This document shows positions 54,361 through 62,115 of a DNA stretch of 64,000 bases, in pieces. The notes beneath the pieces are model-generated. The model made no database searches and was not told the DNA's origin. It saw only the letters and a program-made list of their open reading frames with translations. Both the position numbers and the translations under genes were made by a program. How positions within the stretch are numbered: position 1 is the stretch's first letter; each line of letters opens with the position of its first letter. The DNA comes from Bacteroidota bacterium (lineage in GTDB: Bacteria; Bacteroidota; Bacteroidia; B-17B0; Aurantibacillaceae): NCBI GenBank assembly GCA_016185125.1, contig JACPOC010000032.1:1-64000 (forward strand). The letters run 5' to 3'.

Positions 54361-54888
54361 ATGAATCTGGAAGACAGCATAAAACAAGCAATAAGAGATG
54401 TTCCGGATTTTCCAAAGCCGGGGATTCTTTTTAAAGATATTACCCCTATTTTTTACGATCAAAAATTATGTTCCAACATTGTGGATGGTTTTATTGCTAA
54501 AATGGAAGATATGCCCGACGCTATTATTGGCATTGAAAGCCGTGGTTTTTTATTCGGCTTTTTAATAGCCAATAAATTAAATATTCCTTTTGTTTTAATA
54601 AGAAAATCAGGTAAATTGCCTTATAAAACATTAAGTCATGAATATTCTCTTGAATATGGAACCAGTAAAATAGAAATTCATGAAGATGCCCTTAAAAAAG
54701 ACTGGAAGATAATTATCCATGATGATCTTTTGGCAACGGGCGGAACCGCGGAAGCTGCGGCTTGTCTGGTTAAAAAAATGGGTGCAAAAGTGGCGGGTTT
54801 TAATTTTGTGGTAGGCTTAGAGTTTTTAAACGGAAAAGATAAATTAATTAATCATTCAAAAAATATAACATGTCTGGTACAGTATTAG
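54361..54888 (+). CDS. apt: Adenine phosphoribosyltransferase
   Basis: 175 residues. Converts adenine and PRPP to AMP in purine salvage; cytoplasmic dimer. The start (MNLEDSIKQAIRDVPDFPKP) is typical and sits just after a promoter. FKDITPIF, IGIESRGFLFG, KSGKLPYKTLSHEYSLEYG and the PRPP motif IIHDDLLATGGTAEAA are intact. The downstream acyl-CoA dehydrogenase gene starts 14 bases later. Confidence 0.97.
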   Translation: MNLEDSIKQAIRDVPDFPKPGILFKDITPIFYDQKLCSNIVDGFIAKMEDMPDAIIGIESRGFLFGFLIANKLNIPFVLIRKSGKLPYKTLSHEYSLEYGTSKIEIHEDALKKDWKIIIHDDLLATGGTAEAAACLVKKMGAKVAGFNFVVGLEFLNGKDKLINHSKNITCLVQY

Positions 54889-54902
54889 AAAATGGCGTAG
54901 GG

Positions 54903-56042
54903 ATGAGTTTTCAGTTAAGTGAAAACCAACACATGATAGCGGATATGATCCGCAAATTTGGTAAGGAACATATCTATCCTAAAATGATGGAGTGGGACGA
55001 ATCGCAGGAATTTCCAATAGAAGTTTTTAAAAAGCTAGGGGAACTTGGTTTAATGGGTGTGCTCGTTCCCACTGAATACGGCGGATCGGGCTTCAGTTAT
55101 ACAGAATATGTTACCGCTATTACTGAACTTGGAAGCATTTGCGGATCCATTGCATTATCTATGGCCGCTCACAACAGCTTGTGCACCGGTCATATTTTAC
55201 AATTTGGTAACGAAGAACAGAAGAAAAAATATCTTCCGAAACTGGCAACGGCAGAATGGATTGGCGCCTGGGGTTTAACAGAAGCAGGAACAGGAAGCGA
55301 TGCCATGCGTATGGCTTGCACAGCCGTTCAGGATGGCGATCATTGGGTGATTAATGGCACAAAGAACTGGATCACGCATGGAATTAGCGGCAACGTAGCT
55401 GTTGTTTTAGTAAGAACGGGGGAATTATTAGATAGCCACGGAATTACAGCTTTTATCATCGAGAGAACTACTCCCGGTTTTCGCGGAGGTAAAAAAGAAA
55501 ATAAATTAGGCATGCGCGCCAGCGAAACAGCCGAATTGATTTTTGAAAATTGCCGCGTTCACAAATCACAGATCTTAGGAAATGTTGGTGATGGATTTGT
55601 ACAAGCAATGAAAGTATTGGATGGTGGCCGCATCAGTATTGCCGCATTGAGTTTGGGCATTGCAAAAGGAGCCTTAAACGCGAGTATTAAATATGCAAAA
55701 GAACGTCAGCAATTCGGGCAACCAATCGGTAATTTTCAGGCAATCGGATTTAAATTAGCAGATATGGCAACTGAATTTGAAGCGGCTGAGTTATTAACCT
55801 TTCAGGCAGCTGATTTAAAAAACAGACATTTAAAAATGACCAAAGAAAGCGCGTTTGCGAAATATTTTGCAAGCGAAGTAGCAGTGCGTGTAAGTACTGA
55901 AGCTGTTCAAATTTTTGGCGGATATGGTTATACAAAAGATTTTCCTGTTGAAAAATTTTACCGCGACAGTAAGCTTTGCACCATCGGCGAAGGCACTAGT
56001 GAGATTCAGAAAATGGTAATTGCGAGGGAATTGTTGAAGTAA
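54903..56042 (+). CDS. Acyl-CoA dehydrogenase
   Basis: 379 residues. FAD enzyme of fatty-acid or branched-chain acyl-CoA oxidation. The start at MSFQLSENQHMIADMIRKFG (54903) fits the family's usual N-terminus; an in-frame ATG at 54870 would overlap apt. Visible: EYGGSGFSYTEYVTA, WGLTEAGTGSDAMRM (flavin/substrate site), ERTTPGFRGGKKENKLGMRAS, GGYGYTKDFPVEKFYRD and the C-terminal IGEGTSEIQKMVIAREL. Substrate chain type cannot be decided by eye. It may be co-transcribed with apt. Confidence 0.95.
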   Translation: MSFQLSENQHMIADMIRKFGKEHIYPKMMEWDESQEFPIEVFKKLGELGLMGVLVPTEYGGSGFSYTEYVTAITELGSICGSIALSMAAHNSLCTGHILQFGNEEQKKKYLPKLATAEWIGAWGLTEAGTGSDAMRMACTAVQDGDHWVINGTKNWITHGISGNVAVVLVRTGELLDSHGITAFIIERTTPGFRGGKKENKLGMRASETAELIFENCRVHKSQILGNVGDGFVQAMKVLDGGRISIAALSLGIAKGALNASIKYAKERQQFGQPIGNFQAIGFKLADMATEFEAAELLTFQAADLKNRHLKMTKESAFAKYFASEVAVRVSTEAVQIFGGYGYTKDFPVEKFYRDSKLCTIGEGTSEIQKMVIARELLK

Positions 56043-56100
56043 GTTTTTTCAATTAAGAGAAGCTGATAAATCCAATTCTCTGCACATAATCCTAAAAACA

Positions 56101-56137
56101 AAAAAGGCTTTCCGGTAATACCGAAAAGCCTTTTTTA
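56101..56137. terminator. Bidirectional terminator between convergent genes
   Basis: An A-rich stem arm (AAAAAGGCTTTCCGG) pairs with CCGAAAAGCCTTTTTT around a short TAATA loop; A and T runs flank both sides, so it can stop the acyl-CoA dehydrogenase transcript and the opposing gene. Confidence 0.8.
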
Positions 56138-56149
56138 ATTGAAAAGTAG

Positions 56150-56758
56150 TTATTGCCCTTTCTCGTAATACTTATTAAACTCTTTCAGTGCTTTTACTAC
56201 TGTTTCGCGGTTAAAGGTAAACTTATCCAAATCGGCCCAAGTGGTGGGTTGATCTTTCATATAAGGCTTTAATTCCTTCTTGTAAAATTTAGGCGAAATA
56301 GTCTTCAGTTCTTTTAGGTCAGCATTTTTTTCATCGGCCTGCGTATCCTGAATATAATACGAATTGGAAATAACAGGCTTTCCTTCTTTGCTGTCGCCGT
56401 ATTTATATTCAAAAAAATTAAGCCGGCCATTTACCAATTGCTCAACATAAACCTGCGTTTGCGAATCATACGGTACAATTACAAAATGGCGGCCGTTAAA
56501 ACCATAACCCTTTGCTTTTTTAGGACTTATTATTGTTACTTTATTTGAACCGGGCGCTTTAAATAAAATGTTTTTATAAAATTCCAACTCACTCTCCGGA
56601 TTGGTTTGAATTTCGCCCCTTACTGAATCTCCTTTTAAATTTAAATAATAGCCTTTAGCAAGGGTGGGCGCCATTTTAGGTTCGGCTCCTTTTTTTTCGG
56701 GTTGGGCAACGGCCAAACCAGCAAAGGCAATGAATAATAACAGAAAGTGCTTTTTCAT
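56150..56758 (-). CDS. Exported protein of unknown function
   Basis: 202 residues from 56758 (MKKHFLLLFIAFAGLAVAQ, signal peptide); the in-frame ATG 24 bases upstream is less likely because the promoter 56809-56780 lies just beyond it. Mature part starts Lys/Pro-rich (PEKKGAEPKMAP), then a beta-rich region (YYLNLKGDSVRGEIQTNPES, KGYGFNGRHFVIVPYD, VEQLVNGRLNFFEYKYGDS) resembling small periplasmic repeats of the phylum but no family I can name. Single gene. Confidence 0.7.
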   Translation of the reverse strand: MKKHFLLLFIAFAGLAVAQPEKKGAEPKMAPTLAKGYYLNLKGDSVRGEIQTNPESELEFYKNILFKAPGSNKVTIISPKKAKGYGFNGRHFVIVPYDSQTQVYVEQLVNGRLNFFEYKYGDSKEGKPVISNSYYIQDTQADEKNADLKELKTISPKFYKKELKPYMKDQPTTWADLDKFTFNRETVVKALKEFNKYYEKGQ

Positions 56759-56779
56759 TTTTTTTATCTTTAGTATTAA

Positions 56780-56809
56780 CAAATGTATTTATAAGTATTC
56801 ATAAGTCAA
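56780..56809 (-). promoter_or_regulatory. Complete Bacteroidota promoter (-33 TTG and -7 TACATTTG)
   Basis: On the minus strand TTG (56809-56807), 19 bases, TACATTTG (56787-56780). Leader of 21 bases to the ATG at 56758. Exact match to the consensus and spacing known from Flavobacterium and Bacteroides. Confidence 0.75.
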
Positions 56810-56839
56810 AATGCGTAATTTTAATTTAGGCTTTTTTAC

Positions 56840-56870
56840 AAAAAAAAATCCCTCAGTGGTGAGGGATAAA
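56840..56870 (-). terminator. Rho-independent terminator of clpP
   Basis: Stem TCCCTCA (56849-56855) / TGAGGGA (56860-56866) with a 4-base loop and, on the minus strand, a long T run after it. 4-30 bases after the clpP stop. Confidence 0.85.
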
Positions 56871-56873
56871 TTT

Positions 56874-57545
56874 TTATTTTCTTTCAAGCACTTCGTCAAT
56901 CATGCCGTATTCTTTGGCTTCGGCGGCTATCATCCAATAATCACGGTCACTATCGGCCCACACTTTATCATAACTTTGTCCGCTATGGTAAGCAATAATC
57001 TCATATAATTCTTTTTTAAGCTTCTGAATTTCCTTCGCTGTAATTTCAATATCGCTTGCTTGGCCTTCCGCGCCGCCTAATGGCTGATGAATCATTACAC
57101 GTGCGTGCTTTAACGCCGTTCTTTTTCCTTTAGCGCCCGCGCATTGTAAAACGGCGCCCATACTTGCTGCCATTCCGGTGCAAATGGTGGCAACATCCGG
57201 TTTTATAATCTGCATGGTATCATAAATCCCTAAGCCTGCGTAAACACTTCCGCCCGGAGAATTTATATAGATTTGAATATCCTTTTTCGAATCAGCACTT
57301 TCTAAAAACAGAAGCTGAGCCTGCACAATGTTTGCCACCTGATCGTTAATTCCTGTTCCCAGAAAAATAATCCTGTCCATCATCAATCGCGAAAAAACGT
57401 CCATCTGCGCAACATTTAACTGACGTTCCTCAATGATATATGGCGTTAATGAAGAAGTGATTCGTGAGGAGTAGCTATCATAAGTTAAGCTGTTAATGCC
57501 CATGTGTTTTGTGGCATATTTTTTAAATTCGTTCTGATCAAACAT
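56874..57545 (-). CDS. clpP: ATP-dependent Clp protease proteolytic subunit
   Basis: 223 residues. Forms the 14-mer proteolytic chamber with ClpX/ClpC unfoldases. The catalytic triad is Ser128 (GMAASMG), His153 (MIHQPLGG) and Asp202 (DRDYWM). INSPGGSVYAGLGIYD and QIIKPDVATIC are conserved. The N-terminus has a ~35-residue extension before the usual PYIIEE start, typical in this phylum. clpX and tig, common neighbours, are not adjacent here; the gene stands alone with its own terminator. Confidence 0.97.
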   Translation of the reverse strand: MFDQNEFKKYATKHMGINSLTYDSYSSRITSSLTPYIIEERQLNVAQMDVFSRLMMDRIIFLGTGINDQVANIVQAQLLFLESADSKKDIQIYINSPGGSVYAGLGIYDTMQIIKPDVATICTGMAASMGAVLQCAGAKGKRTALKHARVMIHQPLGGAEGQASDIEITAKEIQKLKKELYEIIAYHSGQSYDKVWADSDRDYWMIAAEAKEYGMIDEVLERK

Positions 57546-57733
57546 ATCTTTTTATTTTTAATTAAACCAAATGTACTGCTTTTCAATTCTTTTATTCCAA
57601 TTATTATGCAAAATTTTATTAACGCACATTTGTCATATTTAATTTTAAGCCATTAACTTTTAATTGTTATTAAGTAAATTGATACTGAGTGTATTAACCC
57701 GTATAATTTTTAAAAATTTGTAATACGTCAAAC

Positions 57734-58579
57734 ATGACAAAAGACTCCTATTGCATATTAAACGGCCACCTGATCAGTATCTACGAGCCCAGCGTTGCCT
57801 TTAATAACAGGGCATTCCGTTATGGCGACAGCTTGTTTGAAAGCATCCGCTTGTGTAATAATAAATTAATGTTTCTTCGCGATCATCTTAACCGTTTAAA
57901 GTTGGGGATGACGGTACTTCGCATGAATGTGCCTGCCGAATTTAATTTAGAAAACGTGCAGGAGCTCATCATTCAATTGCTCAAGCACAACACGCATGCG
58001 CCCAATGCAAGAATCAGATTAACTGTTTTCAGGAATGAAGGCGGCTTTTACACGCCCGAAACAAACGATATTTCTTTCTTAATAGAAAGCGATGAACTGA
58101 GCGGAGGCTACACCTTAAATCAAAAAGGCTTGTGGGCCGATGTGTACGCGGATATTAAAAAGCCTATTAATAAGCTTGCCAATATTAAAACCGGAAACGC
58201 GCTGTTGTATGTTATGGCAGGCCTTGCCAAACAAAGCATGAAGTTGGACGAATGTTTTCTCATAAATGATAACGGCGCCATTTGCGAAAGTATCAGCTCC
58301 AATATATTTATAGTTAAAAACGGAACAATTTTCACAGCACCGCTCACGGAAGGCTGCGTGGCGGGCATTATGCGCAAGCAAGTTATGAGTATAGCTGCCC
58401 AAAACAGGGTGCTTGTTTTTGAGCAGGTAATAACAGTGAACACCATCATGATGGGTGATGAGGTTTTTTTAACCAACAGCATCAAAGGAATTCAATGGGT
58501 GGGTCAATTTAAACAGTCTTTTTTTACCAATAAAATGGCCCAGTTTTTTACAGATAAATTAAACGAATTAGCGCAATAG
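57734..58579 (+). CDS. Class IV aminotransferase (branched-chain aminotransferase / aminodeoxychorismate lyase type)
   Basis: 281 residues, PLP fold-type IV. Opening CILNGHLISIYEPSVAFNNRAFRYGD and LFESIRLCNNKLMFLRDHLNRL; the PLP Lys is Lys152 in LANIKTGNALLY; ICESISSNIFIV and TEGCVAGIMRKQV follow. The enzyme could be 4-amino-4-deoxychorismate lyase (folate), D-amino-acid or branched-chain aminotransferase; the short length and context-free position do not decide. The YbjN gene starts 3 bases after its stop. Confidence 0.87.
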   Translation: MTKDSYCILNGHLISIYEPSVAFNNRAFRYGDSLFESIRLCNNKLMFLRDHLNRLKLGMTVLRMNVPAEFNLENVQELIIQLLKHNTHAPNARIRLTVFRNEGGFYTPETNDISFLIESDELSGGYTLNQKGLWADVYADIKKPINKLANIKTGNALLYVMAGLAKQSMKLDECFLINDNGAICESISSNIFIVKNGTIFTAPLTEGCVAGIMRKQVMSIAAQNRVLVFEQVITVNTIMMGDEVFLTNSIKGIQWVGQFKQSFFTNKMAQFFTDKLNELAQ

Positions 58580-58582
58580 GTT

Positions 58583-58981
58583 ATGTACGATGAAATCATT
58601 TCAAGGGTGGAAGGCGCCCTTAAAACACTGGGCATTGAGCCATCCGAAGCTAAAACAGGCGATGGGCAGTACAACATTAATAAAGATCAGAAAACCGAAG
58701 TTCTGGTGGATGTTTGGGCAGATAACGAACGCACTTTTTTTCAGGTAATGAGCCCTGTAACAAAAGTAAACGATGAAACCCGCGTGGAGGTTTTAAAAAT
58801 GCTGCTCGAAGAAAACCACGGCTTGGTGGAGGCTTCCTTTACCTTAATAAACGGACAAATTTTTATTAAAGATACCATTGAGTGTTCGGCATTTTTTAAT
58901 CAGGAAAGAGCTCTGAGTACCGTTACCCGCATAGCCTATTACAGCGAGGCTTATATGGCCAAATGGAATAACGAAGCATAG
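58583..58981 (+). CDS. YbjN-domain protein
   Basis: 132 residues, cytoplasmic, a single YbjN/type III chaperone-like alpha-beta fold (TEVLVDVWADNERTFFQVMSP, EENHGLVEASFTLINGQIFI). Related proteins bind other proteins and influence motility or stress responses in enterobacteria; the function here is unknown. Translationally coupled to the aminotransferase gene upstream (3-base gap). Confidence 0.75.
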   Translation: MYDEIISRVEGALKTLGIEPSEAKTGDGQYNINKDQKTEVLVDVWADNERTFFQVMSPVTKVNDETRVEVLKMLLEENHGLVEASFTLINGQIFIKDTIECSAFFNQERALSTVTRIAYYSEAYMAKWNNEA

Positions 58982-59014
58982 CTTTTCGGCTATAGCCATG
59001 TCTGGGAATTTTGC

Positions 59015-59022
59015 TATTTTTG
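59015..59022 (+). promoter_or_regulatory. Bacteroidota -7 promoter element before the YihY gene
   Basis: TATTTTTG, an exact TAnnTTTG, ends 7 bases before the ATG at 59030. Another very short leader. Confidence 0.45.
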
Positions 59023-59029
59023 CTCTGTT

Positions 59030-60352
59030 ATGCCAAACCCGATTTCCGCTTTTAAAAGAACAAAACATTTTGTTACAGAGCATATCTGGAACATACGTAT
59101 TGATAAGGTAAGCAAAGGTCAGGGAATCTTAATTAAACAATTGCGTGTATTTTCGCTGGCTATCAAAAATTTTCGTGACGATAACTGTTTTGTTACCGCA
59201 ACTGCTTTAACTTTTTACACATTATTTTCAATTGTTCCCATACTGGCACTTGTGTTTGCAATAGCCAAAGGTTTTGGGGTTGAAAAAGATATGCAGGCAG
59301 ATATTTTAAAAGATAATGCGCAATATAAAGATATCTTAGGCAATGCTTTTGTTTACGCTAATCAAATGCTTTCTACTGCTAAAGGAGGCGTTATAGCCGG
59401 CTTTGGTATTGTGCTGTTACTCTGGAGTGTTATGAACCTTCTCATCAATATTGAAAACATTTTTAATAGCATCTGGGAAGTAAAAAGAGGGCGCACTTGG
59501 ATAAGAAAAGTAACCGATTACCTCACCATCATGTTAGTAGGCCCTATTTTTTTATTGGTTTCCTGTGGCTTAACGGTTGCGGTGCAAACAAAGGTGGGAA
59601 GCATGGTAATGCTGGGCTTTGCGGGTACTGTTTTGCTTAAAATCCTAGCGTACGGTTTGGTAGCCTGCGTGTTTACTTTTGTTTACATTGTATTGCCTAA
59701 TATAAAGGTAAATTTAAAAGCGGCATTTGCAGGCGCCATAGTTGCTACTCTTTTATTTGAATTGCTGGGCTGGGGTTATGTACGGTTTCAAATAGGAGCC
59801 AACCGCTTAAATGCTATTTACGGAGGCTTTGCGGCTTTACCTTTATTTCTAATATGGGTGCAGTATTGCTGGTACATTGTTCTGTTTGGAGCACAGCTCG
59901 CTTATGCCAATCAAAATGTAGATCATTATGAATTGCAGGAGAATATTCAAAACCTGAGTACGCGCTATAAAAAAGTAATTTCCTTAATGATAGCAAATTT
60001 AGTGGCTAAACGTTTTTATTCAGGGGCAACAGCACTCAATAGACAACAAATTGCCCAACAGCTCGATTTGCCTGTTAAATTAGCCGGTAACATTATTAAT
60101 GAATTTGTAGAAACCGGAATTTTTGTTGAAGTAAAAACAGAAGTTGACAAGGAAGTAATTTATCAACCTGGGGTTACTGAAAGTAAATTTAATGTTAAAT
60201 ATATTTTTGATACGCTTGATAAAAACGGTGTAAATTCTTTACCTATGGAAGATACAAAAGAACTGATTATAGTTAACAAGCTTATGCAGGAATTAGATAC
60301 TTTCATGAATCCTGAGCTTGGAAACATAATGATTAAGGATATTATAAAATAA
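59030..60352 (+). CDS. YihY/BrkB-family inner-membrane protein
   Basis: 440 residues. Six membrane helices in residues ~45-300 with the family stretches CFVTATALTFYTLFSIVPIL (~53-72), FNSIWEVKRGRTW (~146) and GGFAALPLFLIWVQYCWYIV (~267-286). The cytosolic C-terminal ~140 residues include a winged-helix-like segment (TALNRQQIAQQLDLPV, then IINEFVETGIFVEV). The family was once called ribonuclease BN; its real role, perhaps transport, is unknown. It is followed 2 bases later by DUF5683. Confidence 0.92.
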   Translation: MPNPISAFKRTKHFVTEHIWNIRIDKVSKGQGILIKQLRVFSLAIKNFRDDNCFVTATALTFYTLFSIVPILALVFAIAKGFGVEKDMQADILKDNAQYKDILGNAFVYANQMLSTAKGGVIAGFGIVLLLWSVMNLLINIENIFNSIWEVKRGRTWIRKVTDYLTIMLVGPIFLLVSCGLTVAVQTKVGSMVMLGFAGTVLLKILAYGLVACVFTFVYIVLPNIKVNLKAAFAGAIVATLLFELLGWGYVRFQIGANRLNAIYGGFAALPLFLIWVQYCWYIVLFGAQLAYANQNVDHYELQENIQNLSTRYKKVISLMIANLVAKRFYSGATALNRQQIAQQLDLPVKLAGNIINEFVETGIFVEVKTEVDKEVIYQPGVTESKFNVKYIFDTLDKNGVNSLPMEDTKELIIVNKLMQELDTFMNPELGNIMIKDIIK

Positions 60353-60354
60353 AT

Positions 60355-60915
60355 TTGAGCAGATTTTTCATATTTCTTTTTATCTGTTTTAGTATTCACA
60401 TGAATTCGCAAACTGATACTTTGCAAACGGGAAGCTTAAAAAACAAAAAAGAAGTTTACAGTTCAGCCCGAAAAGCTACCATTTTAAGCGCCATTTTACC
60501 AGGTGCGGGTCAAATCTACAACAAAAAATACTGGAAAGTGCCCATTATTTACGCAGGTTTGGGTGGATTGGGTTATTTCTTTTACCTAAATAATACAAAA
60601 TATAATAATTACAGAAGTGCACTTAAATATTCTCTAAGTAACGGCGGGTTTTCGCGAGTTGACGGACAGAATTACAGCACCAGTCAACTCCAAACACAAA
60701 AGTTGTATTATAGAAAGTTTAGAGATTTTGCAGTAATTGGCATGGTCGCAATTTATATCTTAAATTTGATTGATGCCAATGTAGATGCGCACCTCAAAAC
60801 TTTTGATGTTAGTGATGACCTAAGTATTTACATTGATCCATGGCAGGGAATTTACAGCACAGAAAAAGGCAGTGTCGCGGCTTCGGGTATCTCTATAAAA
60901 ATAAATTTTAAATAA
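60355..60915 (+). CDS. DUF5683 membrane protein, TTG start
   Basis: 186 residues. A signal-anchor-like N-terminus (SRFFIFLFICFSIHMNSQ) is reached only from the TTG at 60355, 2 bases after the upstream stop; no ATG fits. Domain: KATILSAILPGAGQIYNKKYWKVPIIYAGLGGLGYF with two membrane helices, then a lumenal C-terminus. Unknown function; in many Bacteroidota it lies between parB and dapB, and here dapB follows by 1 base, while parAB is absent. Confidence 0.85.
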   Translation: MSRFFIFLFICFSIHMNSQTDTLQTGSLKNKKEVYSSARKATILSAILPGAGQIYNKKYWKVPIIYAGLGGLGYFFYLNNTKYNNYRSALKYSLSNGGFSRVDGQNYSTSQLQTQKLYYRKFRDFAVIGMVAIYILNLIDANVDAHLKTFDVSDDLSIYIDPWQGIYSTEKGSVAASGISIKINFK

Positions 60916-60916
60916 T

Positions 60917-61624
60917 ATGAATATTGAATTAATAGGTTACGGCAAAATGGGCAAGGAGATTGAAAAAATAGCCCTTAAACGCAAACACAAAATAGTGCTG
61001 CATGTTGAAAAAGACAATGCCGACCTTGTTACCGAAAATGATCTTAAAAAAGCGGATGTGGCTATTGAGTTTACAACACCGCAAACCGTTACCGATAATT
61101 TAAGGCGATGCATTGACGCCAAATTGCCTGTGGTAGTTGGTACAACAGGCTGGTACGATAACTTTCCTGAAATTGAAAAGCTATGTTTACTAAAAAAGAG
61201 CGCACTGTTTCATGCTACCAATTTTAGCGTGGGCGTTAACGTGTTCCTTAAAGTAAATAATTATTTGGCGGAGCTGATGAACAAGTACGAAGAGTACGAA
61301 GTAAGCATGGAAGAAATCCATCACATTCATAAACTCGATAAACCAAGCGGAACTGCGATTACAATAGCTAATCAAATACTTGAAAAACTTGAACGCAAAA
61401 CTAAATGGAGTATTGAAAAAAAGGCCAAAGATACCTTGTTTATTAAAGATGTTAGAGAAGGGGAAACTCCGGGAACACACATTGTAAAATATCAATCGGA
61501 GGTTGATGATATTGAAATTATGCACAAAGCACATAACCGGAAAGGTTTTGCTTTAGGCGCAGTGTTAGCCGCTGAATTCTTGAAAGGTAAAACCGGCATT
61601 TTTACCATGGATGATCTTGTTTGA
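60917..61624 (+). CDS. dapB: 4-hydroxy-tetrahydrodipicolinate reductase
   Basis: 235 residues, a short form typical of Bacteroidota. Reduces hydroxy-tetrahydrodipicolinate in lysine/diaminopimelate synthesis. Nucleotide-binding IELIGYGKMGKEIEKI, VVVGTTGWYDNFPE, the catalytic HHIHKLDKPSGTA (~134-146) and ALGAVLAAEFLKGK at the end. All active-site features seem present. Coupled to DUF5683 (1-base gap). Confidence 0.96.
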   Translation: MNIELIGYGKMGKEIEKIALKRKHKIVLHVEKDNADLVTENDLKKADVAIEFTTPQTVTDNLRRCIDAKLPVVVGTTGWYDNFPEIEKLCLLKKSALFHATNFSVGVNVFLKVNNYLAELMNKYEEYEVSMEEIHHIHKLDKPSGTAITIANQILEKLERKTKWSIEKKAKDTLFIKDVREGETPGTHIVKYQSEVDDIEIMHKAHNRKGFALGAVLAAEFLKGKTGIFTMDDLV

Positions 61625-61756
61625 AAATAGTTTTAACCGGTCACTAAAAGCTAATCATTAAACACTATTTGTATCAGTTACCACTGGCTAAAAATATTTG
61701 AAAGTAAGCAAGAAGTTGAAGAATACGTTCAGCAGGGAACTTTAATTGTTTTTGAA

Positions 61757-62020
61757 ATGCGTGGCGAAAAGATCTGTGTTACCAAAACACAAAAAGGCTT
61801 GTTCGCTTTCGGAGATAAATGTCCGCATAACGGCGCCAGCCTAAGCAAAGGCTTTTGTACAAAAGAAAACGAAATTGTTTGTCCGCTTCACCGTTATTCT
61901 TTTGATCTTGAAAGCGGGAAGGCTACCACGGGCGGTGCTTTTGCTATCAAAACTTATCCTATTGAAGCGCGAGAGAATGGTGTATTTGTTGGCATAAAGG
62001 CTAAATGGTGGGAAGCCTAA
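61757..62020 (+). CDS. Rieske-type [2Fe-2S] protein, N-terminus uncertain
   Basis: 87 residues from the first ATG (61757). The cluster ligands are KCPHNGASLSKG (Cys, His) and CPLHRYSFDLESG (Cys, His). In-frame sequence upstream back to a TAA at 61652 encodes YHWLKIFESKQEVEEY, which looks like the usual family N-terminus, yet it holds no ATG, GTG or TTG; ATT (61667) or ATC would be needed. So either an unusual start is used or the protein starts at 61757 and is shortened. Small Rieske ferredoxins donate electrons to oxygenases; no partner gene is nearby. Confidence 0.75.
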   Translation: MRGEKICVTKTQKGLFAFGDKCPHNGASLSKGFCTKENEIVCPLHRYSFDLESGKATTGGAFAIKTYPIEARENGVFVGIKAKWWEA

Positions 62021-62115
62021 TGGCTTTTTTTGAGCTCATCCATGTAACCGGTATCGCTTCTCTCATAAAAAAATCGCCTCATTTTTTATCCAAGGCTATA
62101 TTAAAGTAGAACAGG

